A stretch of 35,893 nt of DNA from Desulforamulus profundi (GCF_002607855.1 NZ_AWQQ01000148.1:1-35893), one strand, 5' to 3'; counted from the stretch's first letter, positions 7,623-17,463 are shown. Translations and numbers: made by a program. Notes: generated from the sequence alone by a model not told the origin.

Positions 7623-7920
7623 GTGGGTAAAAAACCGGAAAATCCTGCCCAGATATACATGCACTGCCAAGACTATAAGCGAAGTATGCGCAAACATGGG
7701 CATTGTCTCCGGACAGTTTCTATGAAACGCCAATCCTCCATCATCCCTATTTACCGGTGGTACTGCCCGGAATATGGAAAAACAACTTAATTCTTCCAGA
7801 ACTTCTTATCCCCTGAGCTCGATTTGCCACTACCGTACGGGAAGTTGCGGTTAAACGTAAAACGCAAGGCCAAAGTTTTGGTCGGATCGCACAAACTGTG
7901 TTTTATGCTGGGAGAGTTTT
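7623..7920 (+). pseudogene. Transposase relic (zinc-ribbon N-terminal type)
   Basis: The frame to 7790 contains HGHCLRTVSMKRQSSIIPIY followed by RWYCPEYGKTT and a stop. After the stop a shifted frame continues TTVREVAVKRKTQGQSFGRI, then AQTV. The order (a basic Cys-containing start, CPxCGKTT, then a helix-turn-helix-like stretch) is that of transposase-like proteins with an N-terminal zinc ribbon. A stop, a frameshift and the missing catalytic part make it a dead fragment. Confidence 0.5.
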
Positions 7921-7961
7921 AAAAAACTTTCGATATTCTATTTCTTCTCAATGGTTGGGTA

Positions 7962-7994
7962 TATAATAAGGTGAGACAAACAAGGTCTCACCTT
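7962..7994 (+). promoter_or_regulatory. Promoter -10 and perfect hairpin/operator before the AtuA-family gene
   Basis: TATAAT (7962-7967) is followed at once by AAGGTGAGAC (7968-7977) and its exact inverted copy GTCTCACCTT (7985-7994), separated by 7 bases. The position overlapping the transcription start fits a repressor operator; as RNA it would be a stable 5' stem. The ribosome site GGAGGG lies just after it. The regulator is unknown. Confidence 0.55.
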
Positions 7995-8015
7995 AACTTT
8001 TTGGAGGGATACCAA

Positions 8016-9383
8016 TTGAAAGAGTACAGGGTTTTATCTCCCACTGCCATACTGGGTTACGGTTTTCCCGAGGAGTCCTTTCGGGCAGGTCTGGAAAGGG
8101 AGCCGCACCTGATTGCCGTTGATGCGGGGTCCACCGACCCGGGACCCTATTACCTGGGGGCCGGGGTCTCCTTTACCGACCGGGCTGCAGTGAAGAGAGA
8201 TTTAGAATTGATGATCGAAGCTGGCCTGCAGCGGAACATTCCTGTGGTGATCGGTACCGCCGGCGGCTGCGGCGCCGAAGCCCATCTTGAATGGAATAAG
8301 GAAATCATTATTGAATTGGCCCGGGAAAAGGGCTGGCAGTTCCCCCTGGGCATCATCCATGCCGAGTTGAGCAAAGAGCTGGTGCTGCAGGCCTTTTGGG
8401 AGAAAAAAATATCCCCTTTACATCCGGCCCCTAAACTGACGGAAGAAGAGATTAATAACGCAGGAAGAATTGTGGCCCAGATGGGTCCGGAACCTGTCAT
8501 GGACGTTTTAGAGAAGGGGGCCAGGGTGGTACTGGCGGGCAGGTCCTACGACCCGGCGGTTTTTAGCGCTTCAGCTTTACTTGCGGGCTATGACAAAGGG
8601 CTGGCCATTCATATGGGGAAGATACTGGAATGCGGTGCTATTGCGGCCTCGCCGGGCAGTGGAAGCGATTGTTTACTGGGCACCCTGAGAGAGGGCAATT
8701 TTCTCGTTGAGCCCTTGAACCCGAACCGGCGCTGCACACCCACTTCGGTGGCGGCCCATACGCTGTATGAAAAGACCAATCCCTACATTCTGCCCGGTCC
8801 TGGAGGAACCTTGGACCTCAGGGAAACGACCTTTACGCAGGAAACGGCAACGGCCGTTAAGATTACCGGCAGCAAATTTGTTCCCAGCAAAACCTATGCG
8901 GTCAAGCTGGAAGGGGCCAAACGCGTGGGTTACCGTACGGTATCCGTTGCCGGGTGCCGGGACCCCATTATGATCTCGCAAATTGACCATATTGTGGAGG
9001 CCGTACGGGACAGGGTAAAGGACAATTTTAAACGCTATGGCTATGAATATTTCCTGCATTTCACTATCTACGGCAAGAATGGTGTCATGGGCAAACTTGA
9101 GCCCGAACCGTCCATACGTTCCCATGAGCTGGGCATTGTTATCGAAGCGGTGGCGGAAACCCAGGACATTGCCAACACCATTTGCAGCTTTGCACGCTCC
9201 ACCATGCTGCATTATGGTTACCCGGGACGGGTGGCCACGGCGGGGAATTTGGCATTTCCTTACTCACCTTCGGACTTTAAAGCAGGCGCCGTCTACAATT
9301 TTAACATTTATCATCTGCTGGAAGTTGACAACCCGTTAGCCCTGTTTCCGTCAGAAATCATACCGGTAGGGGAGGAGAGTTAA
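8016..9383 (+). CDS. Acyclic terpene utilisation AtuA-family (DUF1446-like) protein
   Basis: A 455-residue soluble protein. IAVDAGSTDPGPYYLGAG near the N-terminus, PVVIGTAGGCGAEAHLEWN, and VVLAGRSYDPAVFSA are typical of the AtuA/DUF1446 family, named after a citronellol/geraniol catabolic gene, whose biochemical role is not settled. A TTG start at 8016 is supported by GGAGGG 8 bases ahead. The next gene begins directly after its stop and encodes the DUF4387 partner that commonly accompanies this family, so the two probably act as a complex on an acyl or hydroxy-acid substrate (inferred). Confidence 0.85.
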   Translation: MKEYRVLSPTAILGYGFPEESFRAGLEREPHLIAVDAGSTDPGPYYLGAGVSFTDRAAVKRDLELMIEAGLQRNIPVVIGTAGGCGAEAHLEWNKEIIIELAREKGWQFPLGIIHAELSKELVLQAFWEKKISPLHPAPKLTEEEINNAGRIVAQMGPEPVMDVLEKGARVVLAGRSYDPAVFSASALLAGYDKGLAIHMGKILECGAIAASPGSGSDCLLGTLREGNFLVEPLNPNRRCTPTSVAAHTLYEKTNPYILPGPGGTLDLRETTFTQETATAVKITGSKFVPSKTYAVKLEGAKRVGYRTVSVAGCRDPIMISQIDHIVEAVRDRVKDNFKRYGYEYFLHFTIYGKNGVMGKLEPEPSIRSHELGIVIEAVAETQDIANTICSFARSTMLHYGYPGRVATAGNLAFPYSPSDFKAGAVYNFNIYHLLEVDNPLALFPSEIIPVGEES

Positions 9384-9707
9384 ATGCCTGTTATAAAATT
9401 GCCGGAAATCGCTTCTGTAATCAGAAGTAAGAACTCCGGTCCTTACGAATTAACCCTTGATATCATTTTTAAGGATCAAAAATCCTTTGAGGCTGCCTGT
9501 CGTTCTCAAATCGTTAACCAAAGCACTATTGCAAAACTCTATGGCATTCAGGAAGATGAGGTGATTGGCATTGTAGAGTTTTCCCCCGCCTATGCCATTA
9601 AAGCCACTATTATCCGGCCATATCCTTCCGGTGCCCTGGGGGAAACCGATGTCTACGGGGCCCAGCAGCATGCCCCGTTGCTGGATTTGGAACTGGAAAT
9701 GGACTAA
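9384..9707 (+). CDS. DUF4387-family protein, partner of the AtuA-family gene
   Basis: A 107-residue protein with the DUF4387 pattern: LPEIASVIRSKNSGPYELTL at the start, the Asp-rich IIFKD, and the end GETDVYGAQQHAPLLDLELE. In other genomes such small proteins are encoded next to, or fused to, AtuA/DUF1446 proteins, suggesting a second subunit. Its ATG directly follows the upstream stop (with GGGGAGGAG overlapping the end of that gene), so translation is coupled. Its function is unknown. Confidence 0.85.
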   Translation: MPVIKLPEIASVIRSKNSGPYELTLDIIFKDQKSFEAACRSQIVNQSTIAKLYGIQEDEVIGIVEFSPAYAIKATIIRPYPSGALGETDVYGAQQHAPLLDLELEMD

Positions 9708-9877
9708 AGGAGTATCTCTTTCGGCAAAATCTACAATATTTCGAGGTTTGTCCCAAAACCGGCAGATAATTAATAAAATCGTAAGAATTTACACCTATTT
9801 AGCTTATTTACAAATTTAGTTTATAGACTATATACTATATAATAAATACAAAAATATAAACGAGGGGAGATAAAGCT
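9708..9877. other. AT-rich promoter region before merR
   Basis: No gene. The stretch 9800-9862 is very AT-rich and contains several TATA-like words (for example TATACTATATAATAAA), any of which could be the -10 of the MerR gene. Confidence 0.4.
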
Positions 9878-10284
9878 TTGTTTTGTAATGATGATCAACT
9901 ATGTTTAACATAGGGGTTATTGCCGAACTTTTAAAGGTGCATCCAGAAACTCTGCGTATTTGGGAAAAGCATAGTCTGGTTGAGCCGTCACGCCGTAATA
10001 AGCAGCGTTTATATAGCAACAATGACGTAAAACGGCTTCAGTTTATTCATTTCCTGATTAATGAAAAAGGGCTGAACATTGCCGGTGTGCTTCAAATTAT
10101 CAGCATGTATCCCTGCTGGAGCACCAAAAACTGCAGCGGTGGCGGAAACACTGCCAAAGGGGAACATGTGAATATAAACAAACCTTGCTGGAAAGGACAG
10201 GGTACATACTGCTTTGTTCTGGAAGACAAGGCAGACCACTGCAGCGCGTGCCTGCACTACAACAACGATTGTCAGGGCAAATAA
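9878..10284 (+). CDS. MerR-family transcriptional regulator with Cys-rich C-terminus (apparent frameshift near the start)
   Basis: From ATG 9901 the protein has a MerR winged helix: IGVIAELLKVHPETLRIWEK, then NDVKRLQFIHFLINEKGLNI. The C-terminal half is short and rich in Cys, Gly and His (CWSTKNCSGGG, CWKGQGTYC, HCSACLHYNNDC), suggesting metal or redox sensing. The only good ribosome site, GAGGGGAG, belongs to a TTG at 9878, whose frame reads FCNDDQLCL and would enter the MerR frame if one T were added to the T3 run at 9904. So the true start is probably 9878, with one base missing. Otherwise that frame is an 11-codon leader peptide. Confidence 0.8.
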
Positions 10285-10285
10285 G

Positions 10286-10313
10286 AAAAGGTCGCTTAAA
10301 GCGACCTTTTATA
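10286..10313. terminator. Bidirectional terminator between merR and lexA
   Basis: AAAAGGTCGC (10286-10295) and GCGACCTTTT (10301-10310) form a perfect stem with A and T runs on both sides, serving the two convergent genes. Confidence 0.85.
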
Positions 10314-10962
10314 TTTTTCTGATCAGTCCCACCACCTTGCCAAGGATTTTTACATCCCGCACATAAATAGGTGCCATGTGACTGTTTTCCGGCTGTAGCC
10401 GAATCCCGGTTTTTTCTTTATAAAATGTTTTAACCGTTGCCTCATCCTCCAGCAGGGCTGCGGCGATTTCGCCGTTATTGACAGATTCCTGCCTTCTTAC
10501 CAGTACCAGGTCTCCCGGTAGAATGCCTGCTTCAATCATACTTTCTCCACGGACCGTCAGCATAAAGAATTCTCCGTACCCGGTAAAACTTCTGGGAAGG
10601 GTCACCCTGTCATCATAATTTTCCACCGCCAGCAGGGGAAGGCCGGCAGCCACCTCTCCCAGGACCGGGATGCTCACCAGTTCTTCCTGGTTAAACAGCT
10701 GAGTGTCTGCTGCATCCGAGGCAGCACCATCCCTGCCGTTGTCCAAACCAATCACTTCAATGGCCCGGGGCTTGGTTGGGTCCCTGCGTAAATAACCTTT
10801 TTGCTCCAGCCTTTTTAAGTAAGAGTGGACGGTAGAACTGGAGGACAAACCCACGGCCTCACCGATTTCGCGAACGGAGGGAGGATACCCCTTTGATTTT
10901 ACATTTTCTATAATCACATTCAGGACAGCTTCTTCCCGGTGATTTAACATTGGGCGGTTCAC
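10309..10962 (-). CDS. lexA: LexA SOS repressor
   Basis: A 217-residue repressor and self-cleaving protease. The N-terminal winged helix has [20 protein letters not shown] (27-45). The cleavage site Ala106-Gly107 lies in GEVAAGLP. The catalytic dyad is Ser141 (RGESMIEAG) and Lys178 (EATVKTF). RecA filaments trigger cleavage and release DNA-repair genes. The start is GTG 10962 or the ATG four codons in; ribosome spacing does not decide. A LexA-type box lies over its promoter, as expected for autoregulation. Confidence 0.96.
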   Translation of the reverse strand: MNRPMLNHREEAVLNVIIENVKSKGYPPSVREIGEAVGLSSSSTVHSYLKRLEQKGYLRRDPTKPRAIEVIGLDNGRDGAASDAADTQLFNQEELVSIPVLGEVAAGLPLLAVENYDDRVTLPRSFTGYGEFFMLTVRGESMIEAGILPGDLVLVRRQESVNNGEIAAALLEDEATVKTFYKEKTGIRLQPENSHMAPIYVRDVKILGKVVGLIRKI

Positions 10963-11001
10963 AACCTTTCTTTACTCAAAAAGATAAACGTGATTTGGTA
11001 T

Positions 11002-11042
11002 ATTATAACATTGATTTGTATGCTGTGCAAAACATTTGTTCG
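11002..11042 (-). promoter_or_regulatory. lexA promoter with SOS (LexA) box
   Basis: On the minus strand, TTGCAC (11030-11025) and TATAAT (11007-11002) are separated by 17 bases. CGAACAAATGTTTTG (11042-11028) overlaps the -35 and matches the Gram-positive LexA consensus CGAACRNRYGTTYG except at the last base. Confidence 0.85.
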
Positions 11043-11095
11043 CAAGAAATAATGAAATTTTTAGCAGGTTTTTGTAGCTGCCGGGCGAATAAAAG

Positions 11096-11102
11096 AAGGA
11101 GG
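11096..11102 (+). promoter_or_regulatory. Orphan perfect Shine-Dalgarno AAGGAGG
   Basis: AAGGAGG is followed 9 bases later by GTGTGA, so the GTG opens no frame. It has the right spacing to have been the ribosome site of fumarase alpha before about 490 bases of structured sequence came to lie between it and that coding region. Confidence 0.45.
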
Positions 11103-11111
11103 CAGCAGCTT

Positions 11112-11600
11112 GTGTGATCGCCCGAAGGGGATTGGGATATAACTAAGAAAAAGTCCCGAGTTTTTTAGTAGATAAGTTTATCAAGAAAAAAGATGGATTT
11201 AGACAATTAAATAACTGGCAGCAGTGGTCTGCCGTTAAGAAAGCGATACTAAAAAATCTCAAAAAGAAGGGAGTGAACAGCCTGGTTTCCTGGCATGTTT
11301 ACCGGAAAGAACTGTTAGGTGTAGGGTAACCACTATTCTCATAAGTTTGCGGTATGGCAGCAGTACACGCTGTGAAAGGCTGCTGTCATAAGTTAACTAC
11401 CGAGGCAAGGGTAACACCCTTTCCGGGCAGGATGGTTGCCGTAAGGTAGACGGCGGAGAACCGAAAGGTGAACCACCCGGAATATGGACGAGAGTCCATA
11501 GCTAAGCAGTTGAATCCTGTGACACTGCCTCCCGTAAGTCGGCGGGAGAGAAAACTAAATAAATCTCATTTGTTTAGTTTTCAGAAACCAGGTTACCAGC
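11112..11600 (+). ncRNA. Highly structured RNA region, resembling the 5' part of a group II intron
   Basis: It begins GTGTG, matching the group II intron 5' consensus GUGYG, and is packed with hairpins: GGCAG/CTGCC (near 11218), TGGCAGCAG/CTGCTGTCA (11355/11380), GCCGT/ACGGC (near 11438), ACC-GAAA-GGT (11460s), TATGGAC-GAGA-GTCCATA (11483-11500), CTCCCG/CGGGAG (near 11530), and AAAACTAAA/TTTAGTTTT (11551/11573). Two are capped by GNRA loops, used for tertiary docking in large ribozymes. No domain V-like AGC hairpin and no reverse transcriptase gene were found, so it is probably a truncated intron or a different large RNA. Confidence 0.45.
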
Positions 11601-11601
11601 C

Positions 11602-12443
11602 ATTAAGACCATTGATTGTAGCGTCATTATTTCAGAAGTGGCCCGCCTGTGCCAGGAAGCAAACTACAAACTCGAAGAAGACGTAATAAACTCCTTTAAA
11701 AAATCCTGCGAAACCGAAGTTTCACAAAGCGGTAAGGAAATTCTTAATTTACTGGTGGAAAATGCCGGCATCGCCGCGGTCGAATCCATCCCCATGTGCC
11801 AGGATACCGGGTTTGCGGTGGTTTTTCTGGAACTGGGGCAGGACGTACATATCGTCAACGGCGATCTTTACGAGGCTGTGAATGAGGGTGTCAGGAAAGG
11901 CTATCAGGAAGGGTTTTTAAGAAAATCCATTGTCGGTCACCCGCTGGAAAGGGTCAATACCGGTGACAATACACCGGCAGTCATTCATACCAAAATTGTT
12001 CCCGGAGAGCATTTGAAGATTACCGTGGCGCCCAAAGGCGGGGGCAGTGAAAATATGAGCGCCTGAAGATGCTGAAACCCGCCGAAGGAGTGGAAGGTGT
12101 CAAGAATTTTATTTTGGATACCGTTAAGAACGCCGGACCCAACCCCTGTCCTCCTCTAATCATTGGCGTAGGAATTGGCGGTACCATGGAAAAGTGCGCC
12201 CAGCTGGCCAAGGAAGCCTTGTTACGACCGGTGGGAGAACCGCACCCGCTGCCGGACATTGCCCGGCTGGAAGAAGAATTGTTGGAGAAGATAAACAAAC
12301 TGGGTATCGGTCCTTCCGGCCTGGGCGGCAGAACAACCGCTCTGGCTGTTCATATCGAAATTTTTGGTGCCCATATTGCCTGTCTGCCGGTGGCGGTAAA
12401 CATTAACTGTCATGCTGCCCGTCATAAATCTGTTGTCATATAG
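11602..12443 (+). pseudogene. Class I fumarate hydratase alpha subunit, frameshifted and without a normal start
   Basis: The [4Fe-4S] subunit region that hydrates fumarate to malate. The frame reads IKTIDCSVIISEVARLCQEA, then SIPMCQDTGFAVVF (a cluster Cys), GGGSENMSA, and finally VNINCHAARHKS (another Cys). At 12062 one C seems missing: GCCTGA should be GCCCTGA, giving ALKMLKPAEG. With it restored the protein is about 280 residues, normal for the family. No ATG/GTG/TTG lies at the expected N-terminus; only ATT 11602 or an internal GTG 11638 are available. The beta subunit follows 11 bases downstream. Confidence 0.88.
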
Positions 12444-12454
12444 GAGGATTTAAC

Positions 12455-13009
12455 GTGACCCAAGTTCGTTTAACCACACCGCTTACCGATGAAACAGTGG
12501 CCAATCTCCGTATTGGTCAACAGGTTTTGATAAACGGGGTTATTTATACCGGTCGTGATGCGGCTCATAAAAGGTTGGTTGAATTGCTGGATCAAGGAAA
12601 AGAGCTGCCGGTGGACCTTCAGGGACAAATTATTTACTATGTCGGACCTTCCCCGGCGCCTCCGGGCCGGGTGATCGGCTCAGCAGGTCCTACCACTGCA
12701 GGTCGTATGGATGCGTATGCCCCCAGACTCATTGAAATCGGCCTCAAGGGCATGATCGGCAAAGGCGCCAGGTCCGAAGCGGTGATCGAGGCCATGAAGA
12801 AGCACGGCGCGGTTTATTTTGCTGCCATTGGTGGCGCAGCAGCGCTGATCTCCAAATGCATTGAACAGGCAGAGGTTGTAGCCTATCCGGATTTAGGAGC
12901 GGAAGCCATTCATAAATTTGTGGTTAAGGATTTTCCGGCTATTGTGGTAAATGATGCCTGTGGCGGCGACCTTTATCAAGAGGGAAGAAAAATCTATGCG
13001 GAGGAGTAA
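12455..13009 (+). CDS. Class I fumarate hydratase beta subunit
   Basis: A 184-residue C-terminal-type subunit of the two-piece iron-sulfur fumarase (FumA/TtdB-like). VGPSPAPPGRVIGSAGPTTA is the family's substrate-binding signature, and GARSEAVIEAMKKHGAVYFA and NDACGGDLYQEG complete it. GTG 12455 has AGGAGG 8 bases ahead. It pairs with the alpha subunit just upstream. Some homologues are tartrate dehydratases, but the neighbouring sdhCAB and mdh favour fumarase. Confidence 0.92.
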   Translation: MTQVRLTTPLTDETVANLRIGQQVLINGVIYTGRDAAHKRLVELLDQGKELPVDLQGQIIYYVGPSPAPPGRVIGSAGPTTAGRMDAYAPRLIEIGLKGMIGKGARSEAVIEAMKKHGAVYFAAIGGAAALISKCIEQAEVVAYPDLGAEAIHKFVVKDFPAIVVNDACGGDLYQEGRKIYAEE

Positions 13010-13143
13010 TCTTTGCCCCAGGGTTACTCTTACCGTAAAGAATCCGGTTGATTGATTGTTGAACAGGTAAAGGCTTCTGCGGCAGGGTAAAATGTAGGTT
13101 TATAGTTTCTGCTAATTAACTTGAGTCTTTTCTTAAATGATTA
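13010..13143. other. Gap after fumarase beta
   Basis: GAGTAA (about 13003) and TTACTC (about 13024) can pair into a weak hairpin but no T-run follows. Nothing else recognised. Confidence 0.25.
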
Positions 13144-13160
13144 TTGTATACAGTATACAA
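13144..13160 (+). promoter_or_regulatory. Perfect 17-bp palindrome, GntR/FadR-type operator
   Basis: TTGTATACAGTATACAA is an exact palindrome around a central A. It resembles operators of FadR-subfamily GntR regulators (TTGTATAC-type half sites). It lies 21 bases before a ribosome site and the tiny frame at 13181, upstream of sdhC. No GntR gene is in the window. Confidence 0.6.
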
Positions 13161-13180
13161 AAAGAAACGGAGGAATTGTT

Positions 13181-13240
13181 ATGGGTTTACCTGTACGTGA
13201 TTTGAAAGGGGATAGATTGATGGAGAAGCTTAAATTATGA
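13181..13240 (+). CDS. Tiny open frame (19 aa) between fumarase and sdhC
   Basis: ATG 13181 has a strong ACGGAGGA ribosome site and encodes MGLPVRDLKGDRLMEKLKL. With the operator just upstream it could be a leader peptide or the surviving N-terminus of a deleted gene. It ends 35 bases before sdhC. No family match from memory. Confidence 0.35.
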   Translation: MGLPVRDLKGDRLMEKLKL

Positions 13241-13275
13241 TATAATTTTCCTTGTATCATTATGGAGGGGTTCTG

Positions 13276-13926
13276 ATGTCGCAAGTGAGCACGGTACAGT
13301 CCGAAAATAACGGATTAGCCAACTATCATTTCTTTGTTCGGAAACTTCACTCTTTTCTTGGCCTATTTCCTATCAGTTTGTTTCTCATGAATCATTTATT
13401 CGTGAATTCACTTGCGGCCCTTAGCCCGTCGTTGTATGACACCGCCGTGAGCCGTCTGCAAAACATCCCTTATTTGGATGTCGTTGAAATTTTATTGATT
13501 GCATTGCCCCTTGCCATTCATGCCCTGTACGGTCTATATATTGTTTATGTTGCCAAAAACAACCTTTCCCGCTACTCATACACCGGGAACTGGATGTTTT
13601 ACCTACAGAGGGTTACGGCGTTGATTACTTTTGTTTTTGTCATCGTGCACGTTTGGCAGCTGCGAGTTGCTCATTCTTTGTATGGCCTGGAAATCACTTA
13701 TGCCACAATGCAAAGCCTGCTGGTAAACCCCTTGTGGTTGACCTTTTATGCTATCAGTTTGGTGGCTGCTGCCTTCCATTTTGCCAACGGTCTGTGGAAC
13801 TTCTCCGTGAGTTGGGGCATTATGGTAGGGGAGCAGGCGCAAAAGGTTGTCTGGAAACTATGCATGGTTTTGTTTTTCATCGCTTCTGCAGTTGGTTTGG
13901 CGGCAATTTGGGCCTTTATCCAGTAA
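13276..13926 (+). CDS. sdhC: Succinate dehydrogenase/fumarate reductase cytochrome b558 subunit
   Basis: A 216-residue, five-span membrane protein of the Bacillus/Wolinella-type single anchor carrying two haems b. Likely haem-ligand His residues are in FFVRKLHSFLG, LFLMNHLFVNS, ALPLAIHALYG, VFVIVHVWQ and AAAFHFANGLWN. It passes electrons between the SdhAB head and menaquinone. ATG 13276 has GGAGGGG 6 bases ahead. It starts the sdhCAB operon, 17 bases before sdhA. Confidence 0.93.
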   Translation: MSQVSTVQSENNGLANYHFFVRKLHSFLGLFPISLFLMNHLFVNSLAALSPSLYDTAVSRLQNIPYLDVVEILLIALPLAIHALYGLYIVYVAKNNLSRYSYTGNWMFYLQRVTALITFVFVIVHVWQLRVAHSLYGLEITYATMQSLLVNPLWLTFYAISLVAAAFHFANGLWNFSVSWGIMVGEQAQKVVWKLCMVLFFIASAVGLAAIWAFIQ

Positions 13927-13943
13927 TCCGGGAGGTTTAAAAT

Positions 13944-15698
13944 ATGCAAGGCAATATTATCGTTGTCGGCGGAGGTCTGGCAGGTCTGATGGCAACCATA
14001 AAGGCTGCGGAAATGGGCGTCAATGTCCGGCTCTTTTCCCTGGTGCCGGTCAAAAGATCCCACTCGGTCTGTGCCCAGGGGGGGATTAACGGGGCCGTCA
14101 ACACCAAGGGCGAGGGTGACTCACCGCTGATCCATTTTGATGACACCGTCTACGGCGGGGACTTTCTGGCCAACCAGCGCCAGGTGCTGGACATGTGCCA
14201 GGCGGCCCCGGCTATTATTAACCTAATGGACCGGATGGGAGTTATGTTTAACCGAACTCCCGAGGGACTGCTGGATTTCCGCCGCTTTGGCGGCAGCAAG
14301 CACCACCGGACCGCCTTTGCCGGGGCGACCACCGGGCAACAATTGCTCTATGCTCTGGATGAACAGGTGCGCCGCTGGGAGGTGGCCGGCTTGGTGGAGA
14401 AACACGAGGGCTGGGATTTATTGTCGGTGGTCCTTGATGATCATCATATTTGTCGCGGCATTGTGGCCCAGGACTTAAAGTCCATGGAAATCCGGTCCTT
14501 TGCCGCCGAGGCGGTCATCCTGGCCACCGGAGGCTGCGGTATGATCTTTGGCAAGAGCACCAATTCCACCATTAACACCGGTGCCGCAGCAGGTGCAGTC
14601 TACCAGCAGGGCGTCTATTATGCCAACGGGGAAATGATTCAAATCCACCCCACCGCCATTCCCGGGGATGACAAGCTCCGGCTTATGAGCGAGTCGGCCA
14701 GGGGGAAGGGGGCCGGGTTTGGACCTACAAGGACGGCAAACCCTGGTATTTCCTGGAGGAGTGGTACCCAGCCTACGGCAACCTGGTTCCCAGGGATATC
14801 GCCACCCGGGCCATTTACAAGGTTTGTTACGAACTGAAACTGGGCATTGACGGCCAGAATATGGTGTACCTGGACGTCTCTCATATCGACAGAAACATCC
14901 TAGACAAAAAGCTGGCAGGCATTCTGGAGATCTACGAACGATTTGTGGGAGATGACCCGCGGAAAGTCCCCATGCGGATCTTCCCGGCGGTTCACTACTC
15001 CATGGGCGGCCTGTGGGTGGATTATGCGCAAATGACCAACATCCCCGGCCTGTTTGCCTGCGGGGAGTGCGAGTACCAGTACCACGGGGCCAACCGCCTG
15101 GGCGCCAACTCCCTCTTGTCGGCCATTTACGGCGGTATGATCACCGGACCCAATGCCGTGAACTATAGCAAGTCGTTAAATAAGAGTTCTCAGGATTTGC
15201 CTCAATCGGTTTTTGAACGGGAAGTCAAGCGTCAGCAATCCTTTATGGATAAGATCTATCAAATGGATGGCAGCGAAAACATCTATAAACTGCACGAAGA
15301 GTTAGGAAGCTGGATGACCGAAAATGTCACGGTGGTCCGTTACAACAAAAAACTTCAGGAAACCGATGTCAAAATTCAAGAACTCATCCAGAGATGGCAC
15401 AGGATTAAGCGGGCCGATCAAGGCGCCTGGGCCAACCAGGAAGCTGCCTTTACCCGCCACCTGTGGCACATGCTGCAACTGGCCAGGGTGATCACCCTGG
15501 GAGCCCTGGCCCGGGATGAGAGTAGGGGAGCTCACTATAAGCCGGATTTTCCCGAGAGACGATGCCAACTGGTTAAAGACGACCAAAGCCAGGTTTACTC
15601 CCGAACGTCCTGAATTAAGCTATGAAGAAGTGGACATATCCTTACTTACACCTCGTCCCCGGCGCTATGATGTTGATAAGGAGGCGGTGGGCAAGTGA
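13944..15698 (+). pseudogene. sdhA: Succinate dehydrogenase/fumarate reductase flavoprotein subunit, two apparent frameshifts
   Basis: The FAD subunit. NIIVVGGGLAGLMATIKAAE binds the dinucleotide. RSHSVCAQGGIN holds the His that covalently links FAD. IHPTAIPG, HYSMGGLWVDY and HGANRLGANSLLSAIYGG are active-site and domain signatures. Frame breaks: near 14701-14705 a G5 run should be G6, giving ARGEGGRVWTYKDGKPWYFL; and near 15551-15560, where FPERDD requires two more bases (or one fewer). Restored length is about 585 residues, normal for the family. The stop overlaps the sdhB GTG. Sequence error or a broken gene; I favour error. Confidence 0.9.
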
Positions 15699-16444
15699 GC
15701 AATCGGTATGTATCCTTAAAAATTAAACGGCAGACGGACCCTCACAAGCCCGCCTGTTGGGAAGAGTTTAAGATTCCCTATAAGGATAAGATGAACATAA
15801 TTTCTCTCTTGATGGAGATCCAAAAGAACCCTGTCAATGCCAATGGGGAGCCCACCACTCCGGTGGCCTGGGAATGCAACTGCCTGGAGGAAGTATGCGG
15901 CGCCTGCACCATGGTGATTAACGGTAAGGCCCGGCAGGCCTGCTCCGCCCTGGTGGATCAACTGGCGCAGCCCATTGTGCTAGAACCGCTGAGCAAGTTT
16001 CCGGTGGTCCGGGATTTAATGGTGGACAGGACGGTCATGTTTGAGAACTTAAAGAAAGTAAAAGCCTGGATTCCCATTGACGGCACCTATGACCTGGGGC
16101 CCGGTCCCCGCATGGCCCAAAGGGTTCAGGAAGAATCCTACCCCATCTCCCGCTGCATGACCTGCGGCTGCTGTATGGAAGCATGTCCCAACGTCAATAA
16201 TAGAAATAAGTTCATGGGGCCGGCGCCCCTGGCCCAGGTGAAACTGTTTAATTCACACCCCACCGGGGCCATGAACCGGGAAGAGCGACTGGATGCCATT
16301 ATGGAAGTGGGAGGCATCACCGACTGCGGCAACGCGCAAAACTGCATCAAGGTATGTCCCAAACAAATTCCCCTGACCAAATCCATCGCCCAATTAAACA
16401 GAGACACCACCCTGCATGGGATCAAAAGATGGTTAGGCCGGTAA
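15695..16444 (+). CDS. sdhB: Succinate dehydrogenase/fumarate reductase iron-sulfur subunit
   Basis: A 249-residue electron-transfer subunit linking FAD in SdhA to haems in SdhC. The [2Fe-2S] ligands are in CNCLEEVCGACTMVINGKAR. The C-terminal ferredoxin-like part has CMTCGCCMEACPNV and CIKVCPKQIP for the [4Fe-4S] and [3Fe-4S] clusters. The GTG start overlaps the sdhA stop (GTGA) and has AAGGAGG about 12 bases upstream, so translation is coupled. Intact. Confidence 0.95.
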   Translation: MSNRYVSLKIKRQTDPHKPACWEEFKIPYKDKMNIISLLMEIQKNPVNANGEPTTPVAWECNCLEEVCGACTMVINGKARQACSALVDQLAQPIVLEPLSKFPVVRDLMVDRTVMFENLKKVKAWIPIDGTYDLGPGPRMAQRVQEESYPISRCMTCGCCMEACPNVNNRNKFMGPAPLAQVKLFNSHPTGAMNREERLDAIMEVGGITDCGNAQNCIKVCPKQIPLTKSIAQLNRDTTLHGIKRWLGR

Positions 16445-16491
16445 AACCGGCAACCTTATACCGTAAATATCACTGCACTGTTATGTGATAA

Positions 16492-17444
<953 letters not shown>

Positions 17445-17463
17445 AAGTTTATGTTTTTACCCT

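Noticed and set aside
8150..8500. Long minus-strand frame inside the AtuA-family gene
   Set aside because: Typical shadow in a GC-richer gene; no start signal and no family resemblance.
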